Shown here one piece after another: positions 1-11,299 of a DNA stretch of 64,000 bases; position 1 is the first letter of the stretch; every line of letters starts with the position of its first letter. Under the pieces are notes generated by a model. The model made no database searches, had not been told where the DNA came from, and saw only the letters and a list, made by a program, of their open reading frames with translations. Origin of the DNA: Apricaphanius iberus. Its lineage: Eukaryota > Chordata > Actinopteri > Cyprinodontiformes > Aphaniidae. Position numbers and translations under genes: made by a program. The stretch spans positions 310,001 to 374,000 of the forward strand of contig JAPXFQ010001700.1 in assembly GCA_028564705.1 (NCBI GenBank), given 5' to 3'.

Positions 1-948
1 AAAGCCAAACTGGAATGACCGTTTTCTGGGACACCATACGGCGCACGCTGCAGAGGAATGGCATGCATGGGTATCGTCCACGAAGGAACCCTCTCCTACA
101 GCCCATGCACAAAAAAGCATGCCTAGAATTGGCTAGGGCCCATGCTGAAAAAATGAAGACTACTGGGACTCTAAACTCAGGAGTGATGAGACAAAGATCA
201 CTGTTTTTGGAACTAATGGTTTAAAAACTGTATGGTCGTAAAGGTGAGGATTTAAAAGAACAATGCATGGTGCCTACAGTGAAACATGGTGGTGTCCTTA
301 TGTGGGGCTGCATGAGTGCTGCTGGAGTTGGGGAGCTGTATTTCATTGATGGTATCATGAACTCAACAATGTCCTGCTCTATACCGAAGTAGAAGATGCT
401 GTCAGAACTCCGTGCAGTTGTCGTCATGTACTTTTCCAACATCACAATGATCCAAAACACACATCTAACACTACTGTTGCATTTCTGAAGCAGAACAGGG
501 CGAAGGTGATTGAATGGCCAAGTTTATCTCTAAACCCAAAGGAACACCTGTGGGGAATTCTGAAGCGGCAAGTTGAGAGTCCCTCTCCATCCAGCATCCA
601 GGCTCTAAAAAAGATTATTCCTGAAGAATGGAAAAACATAGATGTTGCCTAGATCGACTAGACCATGGGTAGAAGACTTGGTTCTGTCCTTAAAAATCAT
701 GGTGCTCATTCAACATACTAAATGTAGTAGTTTTTGTTGCATGGTGTATTCTTTTTTGCTTCAACCAATTTGAGTAAAACTGAATATTTTGTGATCTAAC
801 TTAGATTATTAACCATAATTTCATGTTAGTTTAATAAGTGTTCAATAAAACTCGACCTTGTGGAAAGTTTGGAAATGTTCTTTTGTTCATTGAGCTAGTG
901 ATTAAATTCATACTTTTTAAAGGGGGTATACTCATTTATGCAGAGGCA
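1..948 (+). pseudogene. Decayed Tc1-like transposon, 3' part
   Basis: Broken reading frames match the Tc1/mariner transposase plan. The first frame (15-224) has the linker region with HGYRPRRNPLL and a KKACLELARAHAEK stretch. Later frames (about 230-650) have a WGCM-like block, then HHNDPKHTSNTTVAFL around the second catalytic Asp and NPKEHLWGILKR near the third acidic residue. Stops and frameshifts separate these blocks, so no active enzyme can be made. The AT-rich tail ends in GGGGGTATACTCATTTATG near 925-945, typical of a Tc1 terminal repeat. The 5' end lies outside the window. Family assignment is from recognised motifs; exact subfamily is not resolved. Confidence 0.85.
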
Positions 949-959
949 TATATATATAT

Positions 960-1652
960 TAGGGATGTTCGATATTGACTTTTTTACCGATATCCGATAT
1001 GCCGATATAGCCTAACTCATAATTTCCGATACGATATAAACCGATACCGATATGTGGGGACCCTCCCTGATAAAAAACAAAAACTACTAAACCCTTTTAG
1101 GTAACCAAAATGAAATATCTTATACCATGCATACTTGAGCTTTAAAAATTTAGAAAATGTAATAAGTATTAGAATTTTAGTTAGGCAATTGAAAAAGGTG
1201 CCATTTTTATTTTGTCTTCAAAAGTAGCTGGAACATTGTTTCACACAGAGAATACTGACAAAGGCCCACCACTCAGGACAAATTTCTATTTTTTGAAAAT
1301 GTAAACAACAGTATATCTTTATAGCAGTGAGGTAAAGTGGAAACAACTGAAACAAGAATAAAAAATAAAAAAACCGCAAACATTTAAGCAGGGCCAATAA
1401 TTAGCCTACCTTTTGATATATTGAAAGTTGTCTCAAACAAATAATATCTCAAAAACTAACCCTCAAATCTGTCATATTTTTTACATCCTGAGAGAGAAAA
1501 GAAGTAGGTGAAGAGTTTGATATATAATATGTGTATGGTGTGAAAAACTCATCTTATTAAAAAAGTAAAAACAGATACCGATAATTTCCGACATTAAATT
1601 CTAATGCCGATATCGGTCGATAATGACTTTAGGCCGATAATATCGGACGTCC

Positions 1653-1655
<3 letters not shown>
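960..1655. mobile_element. hAT-type MITE with GATATCGG-rich ends
   Basis: The left end TAGGGATGTTCGATATTG pairs with the right end, whose reverse complement is TAGGGACGTCCGATATTA. The termini are rich in repeated CCGATAT motifs in both orientations. The flanks are TATATATA, consistent with an 8-bp target duplication but not informative because a TA microsatellite follows. There is no coding capacity, so it depends on a transposase supplied elsewhere. Confidence 0.75.

Positions 1656-1702
<47 letters not shown>
1656..1702. repeat. (TA)n microsatellite
   Basis: An uninterrupted run of TA dinucleotides directly follows the MITE right end. It may be the target site of that MITE, later expanded. 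Confidence 0.9.
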
Positions 1703-1708
<6 letters not shown>

Positions 1709-1939
1709 GTTTAACTTTTAATTAACTTCTCTATGACAAAACGTTTTTTTCAGCAATTTACAGCTATGGTCTGCTAAAAAGACCTGTATGAAAAAGCTGT
1801 ATGAATACCTGTCCATTAAAAGTTTGGAATTATATAAAACCTTTACATATCTTTAAACCTATTGAAGGGTTACTAGAAAATAAGTTAAATATATTCTATA
1901 CACAGATTGCCTGCTAATAACCAAAATATCCATATGCAG

Positions 1940-2306
1940 TAGGGATGCAATGATACCACTTTTTTCAAACTGATACAATACCGATACTTGGATTTGAGTA
2001 CTTGCCGATACCGAGTACCAATCCCGATACTTCCACCACACAAAAATGCAATGAATTGGAAGATAGGTTTTATCTTCTTCCCTGCTTGTTACACCAAAAG
2101 GTGGTTAATTAGGTAAAAAGAAAATGATAAAAATGAACACAAAACTAAAATTACAAGTGAAAAATAAAAACTTTCTGTCAAAATTATAGCAGATTTAACA
2201 GATTTTAAGTATCGGTTTATGATATTGGTTAACTTCCACCGATACCGATACAATACATAAGAACGGTATCGCGCTGATACCCGATACAAGTATCGGTGCA
2301 TTGCTA
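1940..2306. mobile_element. Short hAT-type MITE with GTATCGG motifs
   Basis: The left end is TAGGGATGCAATGATACC and the right end in reverse complement is TAGCAATGCACCGATACT. The subterminal parts carry repeated CCGATAC motifs on both sides. No clear target duplication remains, so the copy is old. The ORFs crossing it are by-products of the repeated motif. Confidence 0.65.
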
Positions 2307-2309
2307 ATA

Positions 2310-3960
2310 ACCGGAAGCGCTTATGTGTGTTATGATCAATTTAAATGTTTTAGTTACATTAATTTGATTTTCCATGACCCATGTTTGAGTTGTGAACATT
2401 GCCAGATCGCTTACATTTAATTCAAGTTCAGTCTAAGTCTTCCAATATATAAACTCAACCAGAGGTGTCCATCAGGCAGGGAATGTGTATTTGTTCTACA
2501 AACCTTTATGCAAAAATACAAAAAAGAAATATGTGAATCGAAAGCATGTGTTGCTCCTTTATACATTGGCAAGTCCCCACTCAGCTCTGTGTTTCTTGTC
2601 TGAAAAGGAAAGACACACACATGAGCTGAGCACCATATATGCGAGGCTTGCTGACATTAGTCACTTTGATTCTATTTTTATTTTGACTCAGATAACACAA
2701 GCTTACAGGAAGGAACATCCCTTTAAAATCCATCTGAAAACCCAAACATGCCTCAAATTGTCAGAAGGATGTGTTTTCCAGAGGTTTTAAGTGTACAGCT
2801 GGGATAAGTTTGTTCAGGCAAATTTCTGTATGAGCCCATCAGTGAAATGTAGACGGGCCTGGCCCTGAGCCAGGAGCACAGGAGGCCCAGCGGAGTCATC
2901 GGGAAGAGTTTGATGTGCAGTCAAAGTAGTGCAGAGGGAATAATGATCTGAACAGAGAAAATATGTTGATGAAAGAAAGTGAAATGTGTTAACACTGACA
3001 ATAAAACTCAGTAACAAAAGAAAAACACTTGAAACTCAGCATTATTCATTAATGCCAAGACAGGGACGTTTTTGCACAATTGGCCCTCAAAGTTCCCCCA
3101 TATCATGCACAAAATTAGAGGTTTCTTTCTATTCAAAGCTGTAAAAAACATGCAGGTAAGGGGGGCTCAATGTGGCCTCAGTTGTTATCATTGCAAGAAG
3201 TTTCTGAACTCGACACATTTAAGCGTGAAATTATTTGGTTAAATTCAGGTTTAAGATTATTTTTATTCGACCAACAACGAGACAGGCCTCACACACGGGA
3301 TAATAAAACCCTGTAAAATTAGTATTATTAGAATTAGTATTTGATCAAAAAAATCTAATGAAAAATACTTTTTTGGCATAACAGGAATCAAACCCATCTT
3401 TTAACTGCTGATCATCTTTTTGCATGTTTGGCACTCACATTTTGAAATGTTATCTTTGTATTTACATGTTAGGTCTTTAAGGTTGAAAGGCCTCCCTGCC
3501 ATCACCCTAATTTTAGATCCCTTCTTTTTCTGCAAATCAGAAACGAGATTAAGGGGTCTATCCATCCTGGCAGCAAGTTGCTAGTATGTTTCAAGGTGTA
3601 CCCCCAGTGCGTGAAAAAATATTTAAATCAGATCACTTCGACTGACACTGTGGATGAACCTCCTAGAGTTGACTGTAGTAAGGATGGTGGATGTCACAGT
3701 CTTTGTTTAGTAATTTACCAAAAACTTTACACAAACACAGAGTGCATTTTTAAGTACAAATGAAGTCATGTAAAAGTCCGTCAGTGAGCTCTAATTTCTT
3801 TACATTGTCTTTCCAAAGATTTAGACTTTCTCGCAGTCTTTTAAAATGGTTTTAAACAGTCTGAAGATGTGGTTGTTCAGTAGATCCCCACGTATTTGAG
3901 GCTCATTATTCACCTATTAACAAATATTTCTGTGGATTGTAAATCCAAGTTATTAGTGGA
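2310..3960. other. Non-coding stretch, nothing recognised
   Basis: Short ORFs on both strands lack recognisable domains, codon structure or splice partners. No terminal inverted repeats or tandem repeats were seen. It may be intron or intergenic DNA. Confidence 0.5.
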
Positions 3961-4212
3961 AAATTTGCCTATTCAGATTTTTTCTTCACAGAGCATATTT
4001 GAAATATATGAAAGAGGATGCAGCTTGGGAAACTGAAATACACAAGCCCAATGCCACTTGACACATTTTCGGCTAGCAGTCGTAGAGCAGCCAATCCAGG
4101 ATCAGCATTTATTTTCGTTGCTGCCGATTGGCTGTACCCCCAAGAACAGAGATAAGGAAAATTGTAGATGTTAGCTTCTGCTGTAGTGCTCAGACTGTTT
4201 CCACTTTGCATA
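3960..4212 (+). repeat. Copy 1 of a diverged dispersed repeat
   Basis: The core CCAATCCAGGATCAGCATTT followed by a CTGCCGATTGGCTGTACC block recurs in reverse orientation at about 11165-11295. The two copies differ at many positions but keep spacing between blocks, so both descend from one interspersed family. Family unknown. Confidence 0.5.
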
Positions 4213-4326
4213 TTAATGCATATTATGGTATATCTGGTGTTTAAGAAATTGAAAAGGCAGTTTTGACCATTTTCAGAGGGAGTCTAAAGTATTCATAAAT
4301 TTTAGTGGGAAACTGTGGTCCGGGAT

Positions 4327-5037
4327 TAGAGGGTGACATGGTAATCAATTGTCGCTCCCTTCCCGTCCCGATCCCAAAAAAATATTGCCGTCACGTCCTG
4401 ATCACGTGACAGCCCCCCCCCAAAAAATCTTGTCCCAAAAAAATCCCGAGAGAAAGACTCCCGACCCGACTCGAATCCCGTAGATTAGTAATTTACCTCC
4501 TATGCTGCTCGCTCCCCCCGCCCCCCTTTAAACCATAGCCTAGCACAGTATCAAAGATAATTTATTTAGCTTTATCCGCCAATTTTAACCATATCCTGCA
4601 TTCTCGTTGTTTGACCACCTTACCACGTCATGAATGGACTCGATTCGTCTGACTACCAAACTATTAAGATACACCAATTTTTCAGTCGGATATCATATTC
4701 TTACCAGTTTATCCAGGTAGTGTAGCAACAACGTAGCAGTTTCAGTTTTGGTGCATGCAGTGTAGTAGACCCGATGGAATTGCATTTTGCAGCGGAGTTA
4801 ATAATCACACACATTGGCACCGCATCGCAGCGTCATTTTTTTAAAGCTAATTCCCTGATATCTGACGAGATAAATGTAAAAAAAAAATTTTATAATTTCC
4901 GGATTCTCGTCCGATCCCGTGGATTATTTCCTGTCCCGTCCAAATCACGTTACCAACAGGGAAATTCACTCCAGTCCCGCGGGAATCCTGCAAGAATCTC
5001 GTGACCCGTGGGAATCCCGAAAAATTGTCACCCTCTA
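4327..5037. mobile_element. hAT-type MITE with perfect 12-bp ends and 8-bp target duplication
   Basis: The ends are TAGAGGGTGACA and TGTCACCCTCTA, a perfect 12-bp inverted repeat. The flanks TCCGGGAT (4319-4326) and TCCGGGAC (5038-5045) are 8-bp target duplications with one mismatch, the size made by hAT transposases. Interior ends are full of TCCCG/CGGGA motifs, likely transposase-binding repeats. No transposase is encoded. Confidence 0.85.
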
Positions 5038-5045
5038 TCCGGGAC

Positions 5046-6070
5046 CCCGCAAAAATACCTGGGGTCCACTCTATTTACATCTATAGATTAGAAAAAAAGT
5101 CCTGGAAGAAAATTTATTTTTGAGATTAGTGAATCAATAAAGAGTACTATCTGCAAATAGGAACAATAACTTTCAATTCATTTAAACATAATAGATCCTT
5201 TATTTGATGCTGTTATTTTAGACAAATCTGCCAGAAAAATATTTGCAGAGTTTGGTCTGTGCCTCAACAGGTTTGAGCTTTGTTGGCAGATCAGGTGGGA
5301 TTTACACCGCATTCGACAGGAAGTGACTACTAAATGTGGAAATTCCTTGGCATCATCAGGACACTAAAGAACATTTAATCACTGGAAAGAAAACAGATCA
5401 GCTTCTGTAACTTCAGTAGAGCGTGGCTGGCTTGTTTGGTCTATTTTTTCCCATAGATTTCCTAAAGTGAAAACAGAAGTCAGTACTCAAAATGAGTGTG
5501 ATGATACTGCTGGTTATTAGGTGTCAACATCCATCTTGTCTTGTAACTCTGTACTTCTATTGCTCTGGTCCTGCTAGACCAAACGTTCGTCCTTAGACAA
5601 AACCTTCCTTATCGCGTTTCACAGGGATTAAGTCTTGAAGCAAAAAGCTTGAGGTGATTTTTTTTTTCATAAAATGTACAATATATAAATAAAAAGCCAG
5701 TTAAAATATATTTTTAACTTCAATGCAGAATTTAAACAAAGTAAAATAAACTTTGATGTGGATTTATTTTTGAACTGCAGGTCATATGTGCACCAACACA
5801 ATCACAAACTGAAAGTAATCAGCTGCCTCTTCTTCCCAGACTACCCTGAGTGATTCACAGGAAGAAACTACCAAAGGGGGTGACCAGAAAGCAAGCAATA
5901 GACTATCGTAATTCTTTAACTATCGAGCCGTACCAGCTAAATTCTAAAAGAAAACATTTTTTAAACATATTTTACGCCGTACCTGAAAATAAACAGCAGG
6001 TTTTCATGTTGTAAGATGAATAAATTATATGGAAAGATGCTATAGGGAATATTTTTTTTTGTTATTTAAA
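5046..6070. other. Non-coding stretch, nothing recognised
   Basis: AT-rich sequence with no long ORF, no RNA gene and no terminal repeats visible. Confidence 0.5.
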
Positions 6071-6184
6071 TTACCTCTGCATGGAGGTAATGTTTCGTGA
6101 TTGTTTGTTAGTAACATAACTCAAAACATTCTAGCCTTATTTCTGTGATTTTAGGAAATGCACACAATAGGAGCAGAAAAAACT

Positions 6185-6503
6185 AACTGGCTCAGGAGTT
6201 CATCTTGTAATTGGAGGGTTGCCGGTTTGAGCCCCGGCTCCGACTGTCCTGGTTGTTTAGTCCTTGGGCAAGATACTTCACCCGTTGCGTATTAGTGGTG
6301 GTCACAGGGCCCGGTGACGCCAGTGTCCAGCAGCCTCACTGCCCCATGGTAGCTATAGCTACATCGTAGTTTGCCATCACCAGTGTGTGGATGTATGTGT
6401 GAATGTGTGCGTTAATGGGTGAATGACTGAACGCAGTGTTAAACGTTTTGTAGTCTGTAGGGACTAAATAAAGTGCTACACAAATACAGGCCATTTACCA
6501 TCT
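6185..6503 (+). repeat. tRNA-derived SINE
   Basis: The head has RNA polymerase III promoter boxes: an A-box-like TGGCTCAGGAG at 6188-6198 and a B box GGTTTGAGCCC at 6224-6234. The tail, ending in AAGTGCTACACAAATACAGG and CCATTTACC, is the end common to a family of fish SINEs. It lies inside the TTACCTC-ended element, so it inserted later. Confidence 0.75.
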
Positions 6504-6608
6504 TTCACAAGGGTCATTTATTTTACAGGTGCTGCTTATAAAATTAGAATAATTTTTAATTTATGGATTTTTACTGGCTGACTGCCTCTGAGTGCACTAT
6601 AGAAGGAC

Positions 6609-6824
6609 GTGCAAAAGTGGGACAGAGATGTGGGGAAAGATTATGCGCCAAAGAATACATTAGTTTTGATTTTGAACTCTTATTTTGCACATCATGCACA
6701 AACCCTCATCATGAAAAACACACAAATTAAGGCATATGATGCAGCTTTACAGTTAAAGGCGTTTGAGCTAGCCGTCAAAGAAGGAAATAGAGTTACTGTA
6801 CGTAAGCTGATGATGAGATATTAG
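6609..6824 (+). pseudogene. Pogo-like helix-turn-helix fragment
   Basis: The 71-residue frame ends in AALQLKAFELAVKEGNRVTV, which resembles the first helix-turn-helix (Psq/Brinker type) of pogo-superfamily transposases, where a K-x-K-A-(I/F)-x-x-A-x-x-x-G-N-R pattern is common. The following DDE domain is absent. The upstream residues are not recognisable. The position inside a pair of inverted ends supports a transposon origin, but the match is short. Confidence 0.5.
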
Positions 6825-7102
6825 CTTTAGAGGGCAAGAAGAAGATGAAAGTGGAGATGTGGGGCTCCAAAGGGAAGTCGATTGTGAGCTCTCTGATACA
6901 GAAGGTTAGCAACGCTGGTCGGTGTGTGAATAGGCGCTTTATGTTGGATCAACCCCAAAGATTGATCAGTTGATCCTGGTCTCATTGGGGACATTTCCTA
7001 AAAGTTTAATCGAAAGCTGTCCATTATTTTTTTGTGTTATGATGCTAACAGACCGACAGAGAGGCAGACAGGCACGAAAACATTACCTCCTAGCTGAGGT
7101 AA

Positions 7103-8985
7103 ATAAAACGAACAAAATCTTACATATACTGTCTTTCTGTGTATATATCTCATGTTAGATGAAAACGTGCAGCTTTTTTTCAGGTGTTCTCAATGTTCTG
7201 AAAATTACGCTTTGTTCTGTAAACTAAGGTCCTCTCTTACAAGTCATGCACAAGGAACGGATGCTGTAGATTTGGGCTTCTTGTGAAGTAATTTTTCATT
7301 ACGGTCAATATTGATTTACGAAAAAACCCAAAAAACTAACGTTTAAAAACTGTTCAGTTTTGTTTTCCAGAGTTCTAACTGCTGTATATGTTACATGGTT
7401 GTTCAAAGCAATGCTCGGGCCCCTCAGTTTAAGACGCAGCAGCCCTACTTGACTTGACTCCAACATGAAAATACAGGCTGCACAGCAGGAAAGCTCAGTA
7501 CAGATGCTCGATGCAGCTGCAAGACGGCCTGAATAGCCAGCTATGTTTTTAGTTTTCATCATTCTTCTTTCAACTGTGCTGAAAGATTGTAGCAACAACA
7601 CACTATGCACTGAAAACAGACAGGAAAAACAATGTCACGGATGATTCTTCGCATATTATCAGATCTTAAAATGCCTCAAAGAAAATGATACAGATGTGAT
7701 GACATTTGTCATGACAGAATTCTCACCATTCTCCAGCTTATTTGTTTCCTAAATAGATTTGAGGTCTCAAAAGCCTCATTCAGGTAAAGCTTTTTAAACC
7801 AATAGAAACTCGCTGACACCTTCGGTTTTACCTTTTTTTGGTGTAACCTTTAAAATCTTCCCAGCAAACAGCAACATGACTTAAGAGGGAACAGGTGGAC
7901 CTCCTTAAGCTGCAAGAAAACAGCAAAGGCATAACAAGGCCCCTGTGGTTTCCCTAAGTGTGCCCTCATTTACAATACAGACCAGCATTTATCAGGGTTA
8001 TAATCATTAACAAGCAGTTCAGCAGGAGTTCAGTGTGCACTCTGAGCCTGTGGAAGCCTGTTCTGGACGGGATATTTTGGTTTTTCCCTCAAGCCACACG
8101 AGAGACTGACCAAATGTTATGGTTTCACTGTTTCACAGAGCTCAGTGGGAACAATTTCCTTTCACTGGAGAGAGAAATCAAACGAGATAGAGTTGCAAAA
8201 TGATGGCTTATTCCTTTACAGTTCGTCTTGCAGCTAAAGCCCAGTGCTGAAAATGTCCCTCAGTTTCAAAGATTTAACAAGCTTAACGCATTAATGTGTT
8301 AATGCAAACATGAGAAGGAGAAAAAAAGAAAGAGGAGGAATTCAGTCTGATTCGGGCGCCGTTTTCTTGCTTTGCCCCAAAATAACGATTAAGGCTTCTA
8401 TCAAATATCACCTTAAGCAGCTCTGGGGCGTCATGCTGTCTTCTAAACGCCTTAGAACGACTAAGAAACTTGATCACGGCACGCCAACCATCGCTGGAAG
8501 ATGGATCAACCATATGCAGTGGATGTTAAAAGTGTTTTTTTTATGCCAAATGAGACAACGGTAAATTATTCTCAACTCTAATGTGGCATTTATCATCTGA
8601 GAGGGTAAAATTCAGTAATAAATTGGTTGCATACTGTCATTTTAAGCTTCCTAAGTGACAGCTGAAGATTTTGGGCAAAACCTGAGGGATATTTTGAACT
8701 GTGGCTAAATTAATTCACCTTAATAAAACCCAGGTTCCATTGCAAGTAATTATTTTGTCATTGTGACTCAGATGTTGGAGGGTAGCTTCATTTGCCAATC
8801 TCTCAGAGGTATTTACAAGGTTTTAGGAAGGTCTTAAGTGCCAGTATAACTGCAGTTTGCATTTATATCTTTTCATTATGTAGAAAAACATTGCATCTCT
8901 GTAACGTTCCACATGTTCAACATTATTGTTTATATTAAAAACAACTCTCTAACCTAATGCTTAATAGTGAACAACCTCAGAGTGA
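7103..8985. other. Non-coding stretch, nothing recognised
   Basis: Only short ORFs without recognised domains. No repeat ends or RNA genes found. A small palindrome (AACGCATTAATGTGTTAATG, near 8284) is the only local structure noticed. Confidence 0.45.
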
Positions 8986-8989
8986 TGAC

Positions 8990-9122
8990 TTGATGGAAGC
9001 TGCTAGAATTTTTTTGTGATTAAATTGAAATGATCTTTCTTGTAAAGTGCCTTGAGATGCCATTTGTTGTGAATTAGCACTATATGAATAAACTGAACTG
9101 AATTAAATTGATTAAATTAGAG
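8990..9122 (+). repeat. LINE/SINE 3' tail
   Basis: The stretch with TGTAAAGTGCCTTGAGATGC, then a TTGTGAATTAGCACTATATG block and AATAAACTGAACTGAATTAA, is the 3' end shared by fish L2-type LINEs and dependent SINEs, ending in short A/T-rich repeats. The body is missing, so the copy is heavily 5'-truncated. Confidence 0.65.
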
Positions 9123-9439
9123 TTTATTTTTAGACAAGTTTTGGAATAAAACATAAAATGCAACATACACAATCTGATGGTAAAAATAACAACAACAAAA
9201 AGAGTAAATAATATGGAATAAACGTTTTATGCTTGTCTCCTGTCTGATGCATTTGAAATATGACCTCAGTTGGATCATTCAAAACCTCTCTGCAAACTTT
9301 AGCTTCAACTGGATGCAAAAATGACAAAAAGTACTCCTGGGAAAACTGAAGCTTATTTCAGGAGGCAGCGAATCCTGTATCTGCATGGACTGAAATGCTG
9401 TTCAGGAAGGAAGAAGCCACTTCAAATGCAGCATAAACC

Positions 9440-9840
9440 GTTTGATGCAGCTTGTAAATGCCCTCATAGACACAGATCCTCAATTTTGGAGACAAGTTAA
9501 GAGGTCTGATGATTTTTGTTTAAAAAAAAAAAGACAAGCTTGCAAGCCTAAAATTGCAATTCCAACCATCACCTGCAGGGGTGAGAGCATGATTTTGTGT
9601 GGATGCTTTCCTGGGGTTTTCCTTGGGTTGGTGCAATTTGCAAAGTATAACATCATGCGGAAATATAAAAGGAAAATCTCAAAGTTATTAGCGAGAAAAT
9701 CTGTGAAGACATTTAAAATGGTTTATGTAGGCAGGTCAGCCTAAAGACTGGATTTAGGTAAAGTTATCTTTGGAGGAATGGGCCAAAACATGCCATACAG
9801 CCTAAGATGTGATTCCATACGATACAGTAATTAAAGTAAA
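9440..9840 (+). pseudogene. Second, highly decayed Tc1-like transposase fragment
   Basis: Within the 100-residue frame, KPKIAIPTITCRGESMILCG corresponds to the Tc1 block that normally reads as IPTVKHGGGS followed by a tryptophan-glycine-cysteine-phenylalanine turn, and the later IMRKYKRKIS and SVKTFKM pieces follow in the order expected before the second catalytic Asp. The catalytic parts themselves are not recognisable. Terminal repeats were not identified. Confidence 0.55.
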
Positions 9841-9849
9841 CGTGAATTA

Positions 9850-11160
9850 AAAATAAACTGTTTATTATTATTGGACTGAGAAAATAGAGATACTTTTTGC
9901 CATCCTAAAGGACCATATCATTTTTAGCCAAAAAACTTTTGGGTTTTTACAAAGCCACTGACCTTGAAGGTAAGTATGACTGATATGTCTATTTTGTGTG
10001 AGATGAGATCACAAAAAATCTCAGAAGACAAGAAATGCTGGGCTTTTAAATCTGGTTAGTCCTTTACAACATCTACTTTTTTCCTTTTTAACAAAAACGA
10101 CACCTGAACAAAGGGGAAGAAAACCTCTAGTTCTCAAAGCTTCAAACAGGCTCAAGTGCCCCCTTGCTTGAGCAGCAATTACCCTTTATACTGTATGATT
10201 GGCTAATCCTGAAATATGGGCCTGTGACTAATGGTGCAGTTTAGCAAGAAATCAGCTCCAGTTTCACCCGACTTTATTGACACCTAGGCATGATGCAGAT
10301 ACCTTCGGCTGTGATGAATAAGCGCAGGGATACTATAGGCTTCGCCCCTCCTTCCTTCTCGTCTTTCAGCACTGCTTTTGTGCAGGTGATAATGAAAAGT
10401 GCCAGAAAAGCATGTAACAGGCCCTTTTTACCTGCTTGGCACTAAGGCAAGCTGTCATGTCAACAATGATGTTAAATGGGAACACTTGAGCTGTTTTATT
10501 TCTTGTTGTTTTACAGGGCGAGGTGCCTCAGAGAACTCTGTTTTCTTTGCATGTCCTCTGTCTTTGATAAACTGGAATATTGTATCTTATTTTTGAGCGG
10601 GTGCCAACGCACTGACATTTTGCTACAGAGGGACTTAGCGAAAAGCAGCAAGAGCGAGGTTCGGTGTACTTTACCTCACAAACACAACATCAGTCATACT
10701 CTGAATGTGAATTGTGGCATCAGTATGCTGATGTGTATCTGAAGGGTTATTATTTAAAGGACGCACAGAGTAAATGGTGCAGAGTGCTCGGTAAAGAAAT
10801 CCCACAGTTTAAACATTGGTAGGAAATGTGCAGGTTTACTTTGAAGGGACTTGAGTCAATATTTGCACAGTCGCACCTGTGGATTGAAAAAACTGCAATA
10901 ATTATCATGTCAGGTTGGTTCAATACCTTCAGGGTTACTAAGCTCACTGAACCATATAAAAGCAAAATAAACATCGTTATAATAGTAGCAGATGTTCAGC
11001 ATCATATTAAGCTAAATAGCCACATGTACGAAAATATCAATATAATTAAATAAACACTTAATATTTAAGTAAGATTACAATAAACAAGCACTGTGTAGTT
11101 CATGCTTACTGGTTCACTCTCCAAATATCCTTAATATCCATTAAAAAGCACAATGAAATC
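9850..11160. other. Non-coding stretch, nothing recognised
   Basis: Short overlapping ORFs (for example 10399-10742 in two frames) have no recognisable domain or splice pattern. Confidence 0.4.
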
Positions 11161-11164
11161 TTAG

Positions 11165-11295
11165 CTAACCTGCATGGTCTCCTTTATCTCTGTTGTTGGA
11201 GGTACAGCCAGTCAGAACCAAGGGAAATGAATGGTGCTCCTGGATTGGTTGATTTGAAAACAGCATCATATAATGTTTCAAAGAAAATTATGCAA
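11165..11295 (-). repeat. Copy 2 of the dispersed repeat, inverted
   Basis: In reverse complement it contains CCAATCCAGGAGCACCATTC, a TTCTGACTGGCTGTACCTCC block and CAACAACAGAGATAAAGG, aligned in order with the copy near 4085-4165. The shared spacing makes chance unlikely. Confidence 0.5.
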
Positions 11296-11299
11296 ATTG

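Larger units (their letters stand above)
6071..7102. mobile_element. DNA transposon remnant with TTACCTC...GAGGTAA ends
   Basis: The left end TTACCTCTGCATGGAGGTAA is followed by TGTTTCGTGA. The reverse complement of the right end starts TTACCTCAGCTAGGAGGTAA and continues TGTTTTCG, giving an inverted repeat of about 27 bp with few mismatches. Each end is itself a small hairpin (TTACCTC/GAGGTAA). The interior holds a SINE (6185-6503) and a degraded helix-turn-helix coding fragment (6609-6824), consistent with a pogo-like element broken by a later SINE. Family placement is inference. Confidence 0.6.

Noticed and set aside
6188..6234. A tRNA gene
   Set aside because: A and B boxes are present, but no cloverleaf with a proper acceptor stem was seen, and a SINE body and tail follow.
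10399..10742. Host exon candidate with Cys/Phe-rich residues
   Set aside because: Two overlapping frames are equally open and there is no convincing splice context.
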